In this document: in pieces, positions 1 to 7,372 of the stretch | Layout: every line of letters begins with the position of its first letter | Numbering within the stretch: position 1 is the stretch's first letter | The notes under the pieces: model-generated | Seen by the model: the letters and a program-made list of their open reading frames with translations, nothing else | What the model was told of the DNA's origin: nothing | Databases searched by the model: none | NCBI RefSeq assembly: GCF_009372215.1 | Contig: NZ_LWRV01000068.1 | Location: forward strand, 1-36,853 | DNA: 36,853 bases | Reading direction: 5' to 3' | Source: Acinetobacter portensis | GTDB taxonomy: Bacteria; Pseudomonadota; Gammaproteobacteria; Pseudomonadales; Moraxellaceae | Position numbers and translations under genes: made by a program

Positions 1-75
1 TCTGCTAGTCTAGAGCCTTAATAAATATAAATAATTGTTGTGTAAATTATATCACGTTTTCACTAAATTTTAGGC

Positions 76-200
76 AAAAAAATGCGCAACAATTGGGGTG
101 ACTGTTGCGCAGAAAATCGAAACTGTTTACACAGGTTCGGGGGTAACTAGTGAAATTAAACATATAAGATTAATTTCTATGAAGTAATAATAATAGAGAA
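76..200 (-). ncRNA. Candidate small RNA, Aar-like
   Basis: On the - strand, a perfect 9-bp stem (arms 83-91 and 103-111, 11-nt loop) is followed directly by a run of seven U, giving a strong intrinsic terminator with no protein gene in front of it. Upstream of the stem lies a C-rich stretch (TTACCCCCGAACC, about 136-148), the kind of single-stranded segment that pairs with Shine-Dalgarno sequences. In Acinetobacter baylyi the Hfq-dependent small RNA Aar is encoded between trpS and sucD, and this element sits immediately beyond trpS. The 5' end is a guess. A weak -10-like TTATAT at 162-167 would give an RNA of about 80 nt; a longer RNA of about 125 nt would start near 200. Identity with Aar rests on position and was not checked by alignment. 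Confidence 0.45.
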
Positions 201-296
201 ATTGAATTGGGTCTTTTAGTCTATTGTTGATCTAGTGTTAAAGCATGTAATTAGTGTTGTTTTTGGTGATCTATTTATCACAATGTATTAAAAGCA

Positions 297-321
297 AAAA
301 AGCTCAAAGATGAGCTTTTTT
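297..321 (-). terminator. Terminator after trpS
   Basis: Perfect 10-bp stem (arms 297-306 and 311-320) with a 4-nt loop. It is flanked by A and T runs on both sides, so it could work in both directions. It lies about 25 bp past the trpS stop codon. Confidence 0.8.
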
Positions 322-344
322 GTATCGTAAAATTGATGTCTATC

Positions 345-1358
345 TTAGAAGTGAAAAACACCCAAACCAGACTTAACTTCATCTAAGGTTTGTTGAGTAA
401 TATCACGGCATTTTTCTGTGCCTGCTTTTAAGATATCCATGATGTAGTCAGGATCTTTTGCGAGTTCCATACGACGTTCACGAATAGGTGTAATTAATTC
501 TTTAAGTACACCTTCAAGGCGTTTTTTCACCGTACCATCGCCTAAACCACCACGACGATAATGTGCTTTAAGTTCTTCAACTTCTTCTTTGTTTGGATCG
601 AAAGCATCTAAGTAAGTGAATACGATATTGCCTTCGACTTGACCAGGATCTTCAACACGTAAGTGGTTTGGATCGGTGTACATTGCATTAACGGCTTTCT
701 TAATGTCTTTATCAGAAGCATCAAGCACAATGGTATTGCCTAAAGATTTAGACATTTTTGCTTTGCCATCGAAGCCAGGTAAACGTCCAACATTTGAAAG
801 TAATGCTTTGCATTCAGGAAGTAATTCTTGACCAATTTGACGGTTCAAACGACGAACAATTTCATTGGTTTGTTCAATCATTGGAATTTGGTCTTCGCCA
901 ACAGGTACAACCGTTGCTTTAAATGCTGTGATATCGGCTGCTTGAGCAACTGGATAACATAAGAAGCCTGCAGGAATATCACGTTCAAATCCACGCATCT
1001 GAATTTCAGACTTAATGGTTGGATTACGTTCTAAACGAGATACGGTCACAAAGTTTAAATACAACATAGTGAGTTCGTTTAAAGCAGGTAAGCCCGATTG
1101 AACACAAATTGTTGTTTTTGTTGGGTCGATGCCTACAGCTAAGTAGTCTGTTGCTACTTCAATAATATTACGACGTACTTTTTCGAAGTTGTCAGCATTA
1201 TCTGTAAATGCTTGAGCATCAGCCAATAAAAGATGCTGATGATGTGAATCTTGTAAACCCACGCGTGAACGCAAAGAACCTACAAAGTGACCTAAGTGAA
1301 GTTGGCCTGTAGGGCGGTCGCCAGTCAAAATCACTGGACGATTATCTTGATTACTCAT
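345..1358 (-). CDS. trpS: Tryptophanyl-tRNA synthetase
   Basis: Cytoplasmic class I aminoacyl-tRNA synthetase that activates tryptophan with ATP and charges tRNA-Trp. The 337-aa length is normal for the bacterial enzyme. The HIGH-type signature HLGH is at residues 21-24 and the KMSKS loop at 201-205, with the TGDRPTGQLHLG nucleotide-binding start typical of TrpRS. It starts at ATG 1358; a modest GGAA lies about 6 nt upstream. It is transcribed alone, divergently from the YedI-like gene, and ends at a clear hairpin. Its leader contains a 6-bp hairpin (1374-1389) just before the ribosome-binding region. No Trp-rich leader peptide was recognised. Confidence 0.97.
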   Translation of the reverse strand: MSNQDNRPVILTGDRPTGQLHLGHFVGSLRSRVGLQDSHHQHLLLADAQAFTDNADNFEKVRRNIIEVATDYLAVGIDPTKTTICVQSGLPALNELTMLYLNFVTVSRLERNPTIKSEIQMRGFERDIPAGFLCYPVAQAADITAFKATVVPVGEDQIPMIEQTNEIVRRLNRQIGQELLPECKALLSNVGRLPGFDGKAKMSKSLGNTIVLDASDKDIKKAVNAMYTDPNHLRVEDPGQVEGNIVFTYLDAFDPNKEEVEELKAHYRRGGLGDGTVKKRLEGVLKELITPIRERRMELAKDPDYIMDILKAGTEKCRDITQQTLDEVKSGLGVFHF

Positions 1359-1676
1359 TATGAATTCCAGAACAGTAGCCAGCGCTACTCATATATACAA
1401 AGAATGCAGATATTGTACGGTAATTTTTTTTTTAATGTCAGCAAGAATAAATATTGAATTTGAAAAATCTTAGTATTTAATGAATATGAATGATATTTAA
1501 TAAGAACTTATATTTACTCAATTACATAATTTATGGGCAAATTAACATAACGGATAAATAAAGCACGGTTGAAAGATCCTTATTGAAAATAAAGAGGCTT
1601 TTAAACAATCTGATGTTTTTCTTTTTAAGGCGATATATTAAAGATAGAATAAATAAAAAAATGCGTGGAATAAAAA
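1359..1676. other. Divergent intergenic region, trpS / yedI-like
   Basis: AT-rich spacer between two divergent genes, so promoters for both must lie here, but no clear -35/-10 pair stands out. A small hairpin (arms 1374-1379 and 1384-1389) lies in the trpS leader. A nine-T run is at about 1426-1434. No ORF worth reporting. Confidence 0.5.
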
Positions 1677-2612
1677 ATGGCGAGCAGCTTATTACTATTA
1701 TTAGATGACATTGCTACTGTACTTGATGATGTTGCAGTCATGAGTAAGATGGCAGCAAAAAAAACAGCAGGTGTTCTTGGTGATGATTTGGCTTTGAATG
1801 CACAACAAGTTAGTGGTGTAAAAGCAGATCGTGAGCTTCCTGTGGTATGGGCAGTTGCGAAAGGTTCCTTTGTAAATAAGCTTATTTTAGTTCCACTTGC
1901 TTTATTAATTAGTGTGGTTGCACCTTGGCTTATTAATCCGTTGTTAATGATTGGTGGTTTGTTTCTTTGCTACGAAGGCGTTGAAAAAGTTTTACATTCT
2001 TTACATAAGAAAAAAAATCATGCAAAAAGTCATGAAGAAAACCTCACAGAACATGAAAATATTGAAGACATCGATTTAGCTACATTTGAAAAAGATAAAA
2101 TAAAAGGTGCAATTCGTACCGATTTTATTTTATCTGCTGAAATAGTGGTGATTTCACTTGGAACAGTTGCCACAGCAGCCTTTATGATACAGTTGAGTGT
2201 ATTGGCTGTTATTGCAATCGTCATGACTGTTGGGGTTTATGGTTTTGTCGCGATGATTGTGAAAATTGATGATTTAGGTTTGTATTTGGTAGATCAAGCA
2301 TCTTCAATAAAACAAAGTATTGGTCGAGCTTTGCTCGCTTTTGCCCCAAAATTGATGAAAACACTCACGATTGTCGGAACAATTGCAATGTTTTTGGTGG
2401 GCGGTGGCATTATCAACCACGCTATTCCACTATTTCATCATTGGACTGAAGATGCAGTAGATTATATTGAGTTGATTCCAAATGTTGGAAATATTGTGGG
2501 AGCATTGACACCAACAATGATTAATTTGGTCACAGGTTTTGTTGCAGGTTTAATCGTATTGATTGTTATCTATTTAGGGCAAAAAGTTTTTTCAAAGGCT
2601 AAACAAGCATAA
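1677..2612 (+). CDS. yedI: DUF808 family inner-membrane protein (YedI-like)
   Basis: Integral membrane protein of the DUF808/YedI family, biochemical role unknown. The N-terminus is characteristic: a Leu-rich start followed by [11 protein letters not shown], then [18 protein letters not shown] and the [13 protein letters not shown] motif, all close to E. coli YedI, and the 311-aa length fits. Hydrophobic membrane segments lie near residues 65-105, 148-195, 225-247 and 278-303. A charged His/Glu/Lys-rich loop around 108-140 separates the first two. The ATG has a GGAA about 6 nt upstream. The ypfJ-like gene follows after 76 bp with no terminator between, so the two are probably co-transcribed. 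Confidence 0.9.
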   Translation: MASSLLLLLDDIATVLDDVAVMSKMAAKKTAGVLGDDLALNAQQVSGVKADRELPVVWAVAKGSFVNKLILVPLALLISVVAPWLINPLLMIGGLFLCYEGVEKVLHSLHKKKNHAKSHEENLTEHENIEDIDLATFEKDKIKGAIRTDFILSAEIVVISLGTVATAAFMIQLSVLAVIAIVMTVGVYGFVAMIVKIDDLGLYLVDQASSIKQSIGRALLAFAPKLMKTLTIVGTIAMFLVGGGIINHAIPLFHHWTEDAVDYIELIPNVGNIVGALTPTMINLVTGFVAGLIVLIVIYLGQKVFSKAKQA

Positions 2613-2688
2613 ATAATTGAAGTATAAGTAATTAAAGATCGCTAAAATAAAGCATATATACAGCATATGCACAATAAGGATAATGACT

Positions 2689-3594
2689 ATGCGTTGGAAA
2701 GGTCGTCGTGTAAGTAATAATATTGAAGATCGCCGTGGTGGTGGTGCGGGTAAAGCAGGTGGAATTAGTATTGTAGGCTTAGTTGTGGCTTTTGTTGCAT
2801 GGAAGTTTTTTGGGGTAGATCCTCAGCAAGCTTATCAGGCAACTAAACAAGTTACAGCCCAAGTGCAACCTGCTGAAACGAGTGGTTTAAGCAACCCTAC
2901 GCCAGATCAACAAGAAGCTATTGATTTTGTCGGAACTGTTTTAGCGGATACGGAAGATACGTGGACGCAAGTATTCCGTGAGCAACTAAATGCACAATAT
3001 CAACCACCTAAATTGGTCATGTTTAATGGCGTTGTGAATTCAGGTTGTGGTACTGCACAAGCTGCGATGGGACCATTTTATTGTCCAAGCGATCGAAAAG
3101 TTTATATTGATACATCTTTCTTTAAAGATATGAAAACTCAAATGGGTATTTCAGGTGAGCAAAATCAAACTGAATTATCTCGTCAGGATCAAGCAGGCGA
3201 TTTTGCCCAAGCTTACGTTGTTGCACATGAAGTAGGGCATCATATTCAAACCTTGTTGGGTATTTCAGATCAAGTGCATAAAGCACGCTCTCAAGCATCA
3301 AAAACACAAGGCAATCAGCTTTCTGTACGTCAAGAGTTACAAGCAGATTGTTTGTCGGGTATTTGGGCATTTCATACTCAACAACGTACACAATTTTTAG
3401 AGCAAGGTGATATTGAAGAAGCGATGGATGCTGCACATAAAATTGGTGATGATTATCTACAAAAAAGTGCAACGGGTCAGGTTGTACCAGATAGCTTTAC
3501 ACATGGTACAAGCGCACAGCGAATGAAGTGGTTTCAAACAGGTTTAAAAAGTGGAAACATCAATGATTGCGACACTTTTAATCAAAATATATAA
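2689..3594 (+). CDS. ypfJ: Neutral zinc metallopeptidase, YpfJ family
   Basis: Predicted membrane-anchored zinc metallopeptidase of the YpfJ family; substrate unknown. A short basic N-terminus beginning MRWKGRR is followed by one transmembrane helix (about residues 24-42) and a soluble domain. The zinc motif HEVGHH is at 180-185 and the downstream QELQADC supplies the usual third-ligand region. The C-terminus DSFTHGTSAQR is also a family hallmark. An in-frame ATG lies 6 bp upstream at 2683, but the AAGGA at 2676-2680 is only 2 nt from it and 8 nt from the ATG at 2689. The later start also gives the family's MRW N-terminus. A terminator follows. Confidence 0.9.
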   Translation: MRWKGRRVSNNIEDRRGGGAGKAGGISIVGLVVAFVAWKFFGVDPQQAYQATKQVTAQVQPAETSGLSNPTPDQQEAIDFVGTVLADTEDTWTQVFREQLNAQYQPPKLVMFNGVVNSGCGTAQAAMGPFYCPSDRKVYIDTSFFKDMKTQMGISGEQNQTELSRQDQAGDFAQAYVVAHEVGHHIQTLLGISDQVHKARSQASKTQGNQLSVRQELQADCLSGIWAFHTQQRTQFLEQGDIEEAMDAAHKIGDDYLQKSATGQVVPDSFTHGTSAQRMKWFQTGLKSGNINDCDTFNQNI

Positions 3595-3626
3595 AGTCTA
3601 AATATAGAGTTTAAGCACATGTATAG

Positions 3627-3648
3627 AAGGGAGATCACTCCCTTTTTT
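3627..3648 (+). terminator. Terminator after ypfJ-like gene
   Basis: Stem AAGGGAG / CTCCCTT (arms 3627-3633 and 3638-3644) with a 4-nt loop and six T from 3643. It ends the yedI-ypfJ-like unit. Confidence 0.85.
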
Positions 3649-3718
3649 ACTAAGTAAAATGAATTCATTTTAAATGTAAAAAATATGTTAAAAAAGTTTA
3701 CTGAATTCGAGTGAAACT

Positions 3719-3747
3719 TTGAAAAAACGGTACACTATTCAAATAAT
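3719..3747 (+). promoter_or_regulatory. Predicted sigma-70 promoter for the antiporter-ATL unit
   Basis: TTGAAA (3719-3724), a 17-nt spacer and AATAAT (3742-3747), each one to two bases off consensus. Transcription would start near 3754, about 65 nt before the preferred start codon of the antiporter. Confidence 0.6.
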
Positions 3748-3818
3748 AAATCCTTAAGTTTTTCCTATTTTATGTGGAAATATTAAGGGTACTTTCGGTT
3801 GCAGCAGATGGAATACTG

Positions 3819-5318
3819 ATGGGTAATTATTTTTTCCTCCAAGTCTTTACGGTAATTTTTGCACTTTCAATTGCAACTACAATTTTTAATAAACGAGTAT
3901 TGGGTTTTCCTCAAGCCATAGGTGTTCCCTTAGTTTCTGCAATTTTTGTCTTTATTTTACAATGGGGTGCAAGCCTTTTAAGTGGTAATGAATTTATTAC
4001 CATTAATATTCATAATATTGAAAATGCTGTTAGACATATCGACTTCTATGACTTTTTAATTAATGGCGTTATTTGTTTTATTTTGACCTCATCGGCACTT
4101 AAATTTAAGGTGTCAGATTTAAAAAGTTATTGGAAACCCATTACTATTCTTGCCAGTATTGCATTAGTTTTATGTGCGGTATTTGTGGGGGTTTTGCTTT
4201 ACGGTTACCAAATTTTAGTTGGTAATCATGTCGATTTATTGGTGCTTTTACTCTTAGGGGCTGCACTCGGGGCGACGGATCCGATTGGTATTAAGGGTGT
4301 ATTAAGTTCGGTTCGTGCACCACATCATCTTATTGTGAAGCTTGAAGGTGAATCTTTATTTAATGATGCAATGTGTATTGCATTGTTTATGACCTTATTG
4401 AATGTATTGCAAGGTGAGCATTTTACGCTGATTGGTGTATTGGAAACGCTGCTTTACGAAATTGTTGTTGCTGTGATTATTGGTTGGGGTTTTGGTTTAG
4501 CGATATTGCGTTTATTACGTGGTAAGCACGAAATGGAATCACTTATTTTAACCACAGCATTATTGGCATGTGGTTCGTATTTGGTTGCTTTGTTCGCCCA
4601 TGCTTCTGCGCCTATTGCCTGCGTAATTGGTGGTTTGGTTGTAGGGAATAAGTGGAAAGAGATTCTTCAAGAAAGAGAAATTCGTGAAGTAAACCATTTT
4701 TGGCATACGGTTGAAGGCATTATTAACTCGTTCTTATTTACCTTAATTGGTTTAGAACTTTTCATTTTAGATTTAAGTATTAGCTTAATTTTGGGTGGTA
4801 TTGTTGCCTTTATTATTCTACATGCTTCACGTTTTGCCGCTAACTTTTTATCATTTGCATTTTTCCCAAGCTTCAGACATAAAAGTTATAACGGTAGTTT
4901 AGCGATTTTGTCTTGGGGTGGGGTACGTGGTGGTATTTCACTTGCCTTAATTTTGGCGGTAGCGAACATTCCAGAGTTAAGTGAATATAGTAGTATTTTA
5001 ATTGGCTATACCTTCATTTCTGTATTGTTGTCTGGTTTGGTTTGTGGCTTAGGTTTGCCTGCGGTAATGAATGCCTTTTATTACAATCCGAATGAAGAAA
5101 AAACTGGCTTCAAAGGTTGGTATCAGCGTATGTGCCATAAAATGAATAAAAAAGGATTTCAATATATTGTTGAGGAAGATGAGCAAGGTAATGAAATCAT
5201 TAGCGTGCATAGAACTGATTCAATTGTCGATCAAAAAACGGATGATGGTGTGGCAAAACTTCATCATCCAGATAAATTACAAGAAGTTAAGCGACTTGAA
5301 AGTCCGGGTAATTTCTAA
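3819..5318 (+). CDS. Na+/H+ antiporter, CPA1/NhaP type
   Basis: Inner-membrane cation:proton antiporter of the CPA1 (NhaP/NhaG) family, expected to exchange Na+ or K+ for H+ in pH and salt homeostasis. About a dozen hydrophobic helices precede a hydrophilic tail of about 75 residues. The transport-site motif ATDP is at residues 152-155 and the family motif EGESLFND at 176-183. A GTG start at 3774 would add 15 residues but has no Shine-Dalgarno sequence; the ATG at 3819 has GGAA about 5 nt upstream and is preferred (499 aa). The acidic, charged C-terminal tail may be a regulatory domain (inference). The ATL gene starts 5 bp after the stop, so the two form an operon. Confidence 0.9.
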   Translation: MGNYFFLQVFTVIFALSIATTIFNKRVLGFPQAIGVPLVSAIFVFILQWGASLLSGNEFITINIHNIENAVRHIDFYDFLINGVICFILTSSALKFKVSDLKSYWKPITILASIALVLCAVFVGVLLYGYQILVGNHVDLLVLLLLGAALGATDPIGIKGVLSSVRAPHHLIVKLEGESLFNDAMCIALFMTLLNVLQGEHFTLIGVLETLLYEIVVAVIIGWGFGLAILRLLRGKHEMESLILTTALLACGSYLVALFAHASAPIACVIGGLVVGNKWKEILQEREIREVNHFWHTVEGIINSFLFTLIGLELFILDLSISLILGGIVAFIILHASRFAANFLSFAFFPSFRHKSYNGSLAILSWGGVRGGISLALILAVANIPELSEYSSILIGYTFISVLLSGLVCGLGLPAVMNAFYYNPNEEKTGFKGWYQRMCHKMNKKGFQYIVEEDEQGNEIISVHRTDSIVDQKTDDGVAKLHHPDKLQEVKRLESPGNF

Positions 5319-5323
5319 AAGTA

Positions 5324-5632
5324 ATGAAAAATTATGTGCGCGAATTTTATGGCATTATTCAGTTGATTCCTCAAGGAAAAGTCGCAACGTATGGGCAAAT
5401 TGCAAAACTTGCAGGTTTGCCTAAGCATGCACGTCATGTTGGTTTTGCTTTAAAAAATATGGCTGATGATAGCGTTGTACCTTGGCATAGAGTAATTAAC
5501 TCACAAGGAAAAATTAGCCTAAGTAAGGAAGATGGCTTTGGTGAAAATATTCAAGCTATTAAATTACAATCGGAAGGTGTTGTGGTTATAGATGGCAGGG
5601 TAAATTTAAAACGGTATCAATGGAATCCATGA
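5324..5632 (+). CDS. Alkyltransferase-like (ATL) DNA repair protein
   Basis: Small (102 aa) protein matching the C-terminal DNA-binding domain of O6-alkylguanine-DNA alkyltransferases. The helix-turn-helix GKVATYGQIAKLAG is at about residues 18-31 and the active-site region VVPWHRVINSQGKIS at 51-65. The alkyl-accepting cysteine of MGMT (PCHR) is replaced by Trp54 (PWHR). That defines ATL proteins (E. coli YbaZ, yeast Atl1), which bind O6-alkylguanine and pass it to nucleotide excision repair without repairing it themselves. The gene lies 5 bp behind the antiporter and probably depends on its promoter. The Shine-Dalgarno sequence is weak. Confidence 0.92.
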   Translation: MKNYVREFYGIIQLIPQGKVATYGQIAKLAGLPKHARHVGFALKNMADDSVVPWHRVINSQGKISLSKEDGFGENIQAIKLQSEGVVVIDGRVNLKRYQWNP

Positions 5633-5634
5633 AT

Positions 5635-5667
5635 AAAAAAAGCTTCTTAAATAAGAAGCTTTTTTTT
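5635..5667. terminator. Bidirectional terminator between ATL (+) and the stress protein (-)
   Basis: Perfect stem (core arms 5639-5648 and 5653-5662) with a 4-nt loop, flanked by A and T runs, placed between convergent genes so that both can use it. Confidence 0.88.
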
Positions 5668-5677
5668 GATTTGAAAA

Positions 5678-6118
5678 TTACTTGCGAACAATAAGAACAG
5701 GAACTGTTCCTTCTGCAAGTACGCTTTGTGCAACGCTACCTAAAACTAATTTTTTGAAGCCTGTGCGACCATGTGAACCAATTACAATTAAGTCTGCATT
5801 GGCAGCTTCGGCAGCTTTTACAATTTCACGTTGAATGACTTGTCCTTCTAGAAGTTGAGTTTCAACAGCTACGCCATATTCAGCAAATTTTGCTTTTGCT
5901 TCTTCGAGTGTTTTAAGAAGTGATTTACGGGCACGTTCAATGAGTTCGTTTGTGTGAGATGCAGAAATGTATTCCGCAGCGATATAAGGGTCTAAAGTTA
6001 GGACTTGTACAATAGTCACCTTACTGTTGAATGCTTTTGCTAGGTCGGCTGCTTTTTCAATTGCAGCATATGAAGTTTCTGAACCATCTACAGGTACTAA
6101 AATATTGTTAAAAGACAT
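5678..6118 (-). CDS. Universal stress protein, UspA family
   Basis: Cytoplasmic single-domain universal stress protein, 146 aa. The N-terminus NILVPVDGSETS carries the usual phosphate-binding Asp. The ATP-binding signature G-x2-G-x9-G-S is complete (GSHG from residue 114 to GS at 127-128), so it belongs to the nucleotide-binding class rather than the UspA class that lacks ATP. The reading frame extends 23 codons further upstream, but the ATG at 6118 has a near-perfect AAGGAGA about 6 nt upstream and matches the family start. It is a single-gene unit ending at the hairpin shared with ATL. The 200-bp upstream spacer is AT-rich with no clear promoter. Confidence 0.95.
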   Translation of the reverse strand: MSFNNILVPVDGSETSYAAIEKAADLAKAFNSKVTIVQVLTLDPYIAAEYISASHTNELIERARKSLLKTLEEAKAKFAEYGVAVETQLLEGQVIQREIVKAAEAANADLIVIGSHGRTGFKKLVLGSVAQSVLAEGTVPVLIVRK

Positions 6119-6336
6119 TTTATTTCTCCTTTTTTCTAAATAATACAACCATAAAGTTTTGTGGTTTTCATCTGTTCTTATAATCATAATATATTGATTT
6201 TAAAAAGATTAAAACCTAGTAAAATGCTTGGTGAAATATTGCTAACTTGATGTATTAATTAATAAATATTTACAGTAATTGGGCAATGGCAAAAAATATT
6301 AAAGTGTAAACAGTTATATATTCTTTAGTCTTAGAT

Positions 6337-6374
6337 TAATAAAAATGCCAATCTAAAAATTGGCATTTTTATTA
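6337..6374. terminator. Terminator after the YeeE/YedE pair
   Basis: Perfect 16-bp stem (arms 6337-6352 and 6359-6374) with a 6-nt loop; the outer part is A/T and gives U-rich ends on both strands. It lies 14 bp after the stop of the second YeeE/YedE gene. Confidence 0.85.
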
Positions 6375-6388
6375 ATGTGAAATGTGTT

Positions 6389-6811
6389 TTATCTATTCCT
6401 TTGAAGAATAAGTTTATGAATATAAAAGCCTAAAATCATGGAAGTAATAAAATACAGCCCTTCATAATGACCTAAACCAATTAAAGTTAAACTTGGTGCA
6501 GGGCATATCCCTGCTATTCCCCAACCAATACCAAAAATGATGCTACCTAAAATAAGTGAGCGATCTATTTGTGTGTTCTGTGGAAGTTGAATGGTTTCGT
6601 TAAACAAAGTTTTAGGTGAGTTTTGTTTTACTGCTTTTTGAAATGGAATAAATGCAACGCATATTGCGCCCATCATGACAAAAGCAAGACTTGCATCCCA
6701 CTGTCCAAATAAATCTAAAAAGTCTAAAACTTTTTGTGGATTTGCCATACCTGAAATCATTAAACCAAGCGAAAAAATGCCACCAAATATAAAAGCGAGA
6801 AAGTTTTTCAT
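6389..6811 (-). CDS. YeeE/YedE half-transporter, second subunit (DUF6691 type)
   Basis: Small (140 aa) inner-membrane protein with about four hydrophobic helices. It has the features of the second half of split YeeE/YedE transporters: GMANPQKVLDFLD near the N-terminus and GWGIAGICPAP with Cys103. Fused YeeE imports thiosulfate. Split pairs such as Legionella PmpA/PmpB belong to the same family, and the conserved cysteines are thought to relay sulfur compounds. The substrate here is inferred, not shown. The start codon overlaps the end of the upstream partner by 4 bp, so translation is likely coupled. Confidence 0.88.
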   Translation of the reverse strand: MKNFLAFIFGGIFSLGLMISGMANPQKVLDFLDLFGQWDASLAFVMMGAICVAFIPFQKAVKQNSPKTLFNETIQLPQNTQIDRSLILGSIIFGIGWGIAGICPAPSLTLIGLGHYEGLYFITSMILGFYIHKLILQRNR

Positions 6812-7227
6812 GCGTTCGCTCCTAATAAATGGCGCACGATATAAACAGTCACAAAGCCTGCGAGCATGAAGCTAACAGTGGCAAGTATTGAACGTGTTGA
6901 TAAGCGACTGATACCGCAAATGCCGTGTCCGCTTGTACAGCCTGAGCCTAAGCGTGTGCCAAAGCCTACAAGTAAGCCTGCAATAATCATGCTGAATGGT
7001 GATGCTTGAATATTGATTTCAGGTTGTGTGAAAAGTGCATATATAAATGGAACAACAATTAGACCTGCCAAGAACCAAAATGCAGGGGAGTTTATAAAGC
7101 TTTTAATGTGGAGTGATTGTGCGAGTAAGCCACTTATTCCAGCAATGTGCCCATGCACGTATAAGTAGCCTACGGCAGATATGCCAAGTAGTGTTCCACC
7201 TAAAAATGAAATGAGATATTCATGCAT
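6808..7227 (-). CDS. YeeE/YedE half-transporter, first subunit
   Basis: Inner-membrane protein (139 aa, about four helices) carrying the most conserved YeeE motif, [18 protein letters not shown], with Cys97 and Cys104. It pairs with the downstream subunit through a 4-bp overlap, and both are needed to make the equivalent of one full-length YeeE. Likely role: uptake of thiosulfate or another reactive sulfur species (inference from the family). The Shine-Dalgarno sequence is weak. No rhodanese, persulfide dioxygenase or BigR-type regulator is adjacent, unlike many such pairs. Confidence 0.9.
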   Translation of the reverse strand: MHEYLISFLGGTLLGISAVGYLYVHGHIAGISGLLAQSLHIKSFINSPAFWFLAGLIVVPFIYALFTQPEINIQASPFSMIIAGLLVGFGTRLGSGCTSGHGICGISRLSTRSILATVSFMLAGFVTVYIVRHLLGANA

Positions 7228-7331
7228 GAACGTGATCTTTGAAGAATATGATGGCGTTATTATATGAAATTGGGAGTGATAAATGGCGATTATAGTGGGT
7301 GATGTAATTATAGGTATTTGTAGTTATAAAA

Positions 7332-7358
7332 GGACTACTAGAATTGTCAAAGTAGTCC
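7332..7358 (-). terminator. Terminator after the DUF4062 gene
   Basis: Perfect 8-bp stem (arms 7332-7339 and 7351-7358) with an 11-nt loop, followed on the - strand by TTTTAT, 14 bp after the stop codon. Confidence 0.7.
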
Positions 7359-7372
7359 AATTGCTAAGATAT

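Larger units (their letters stand above)
1..344. other. Intergenic region left of trpS
   Basis: No convincing complete gene is seen here. The first bases could be the 3' end of an upstream + strand gene: one frame reads SASLEP-stop ending at 21, another LLV-stop ending at 13. Neither is long enough to identify. The rest holds a candidate small RNA on the - strand and the trpS terminator, listed separately. Confidence 0.6.

Noticed and set aside
1374..1389. T-box-like or attenuator structure before trpS
   Set aside because: Only a single 6-bp hairpin is present; no U run, leader peptide or T-box sequence accompanies it.
3122..3472. 116-codon open frame on the - strand inside ypfJ
   Set aside because: Antisense shadow of a well-supported metallopeptidase; no Shine-Dalgarno sequence, and a composition of His/Tyr/Leu runs expected from the reverse of the coding strand.
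5167..5424. 85-codon frame spanning the antiporter end and the ATL start
   Set aside because: Out-of-frame shadow of two better-supported genes; no family resemblance.
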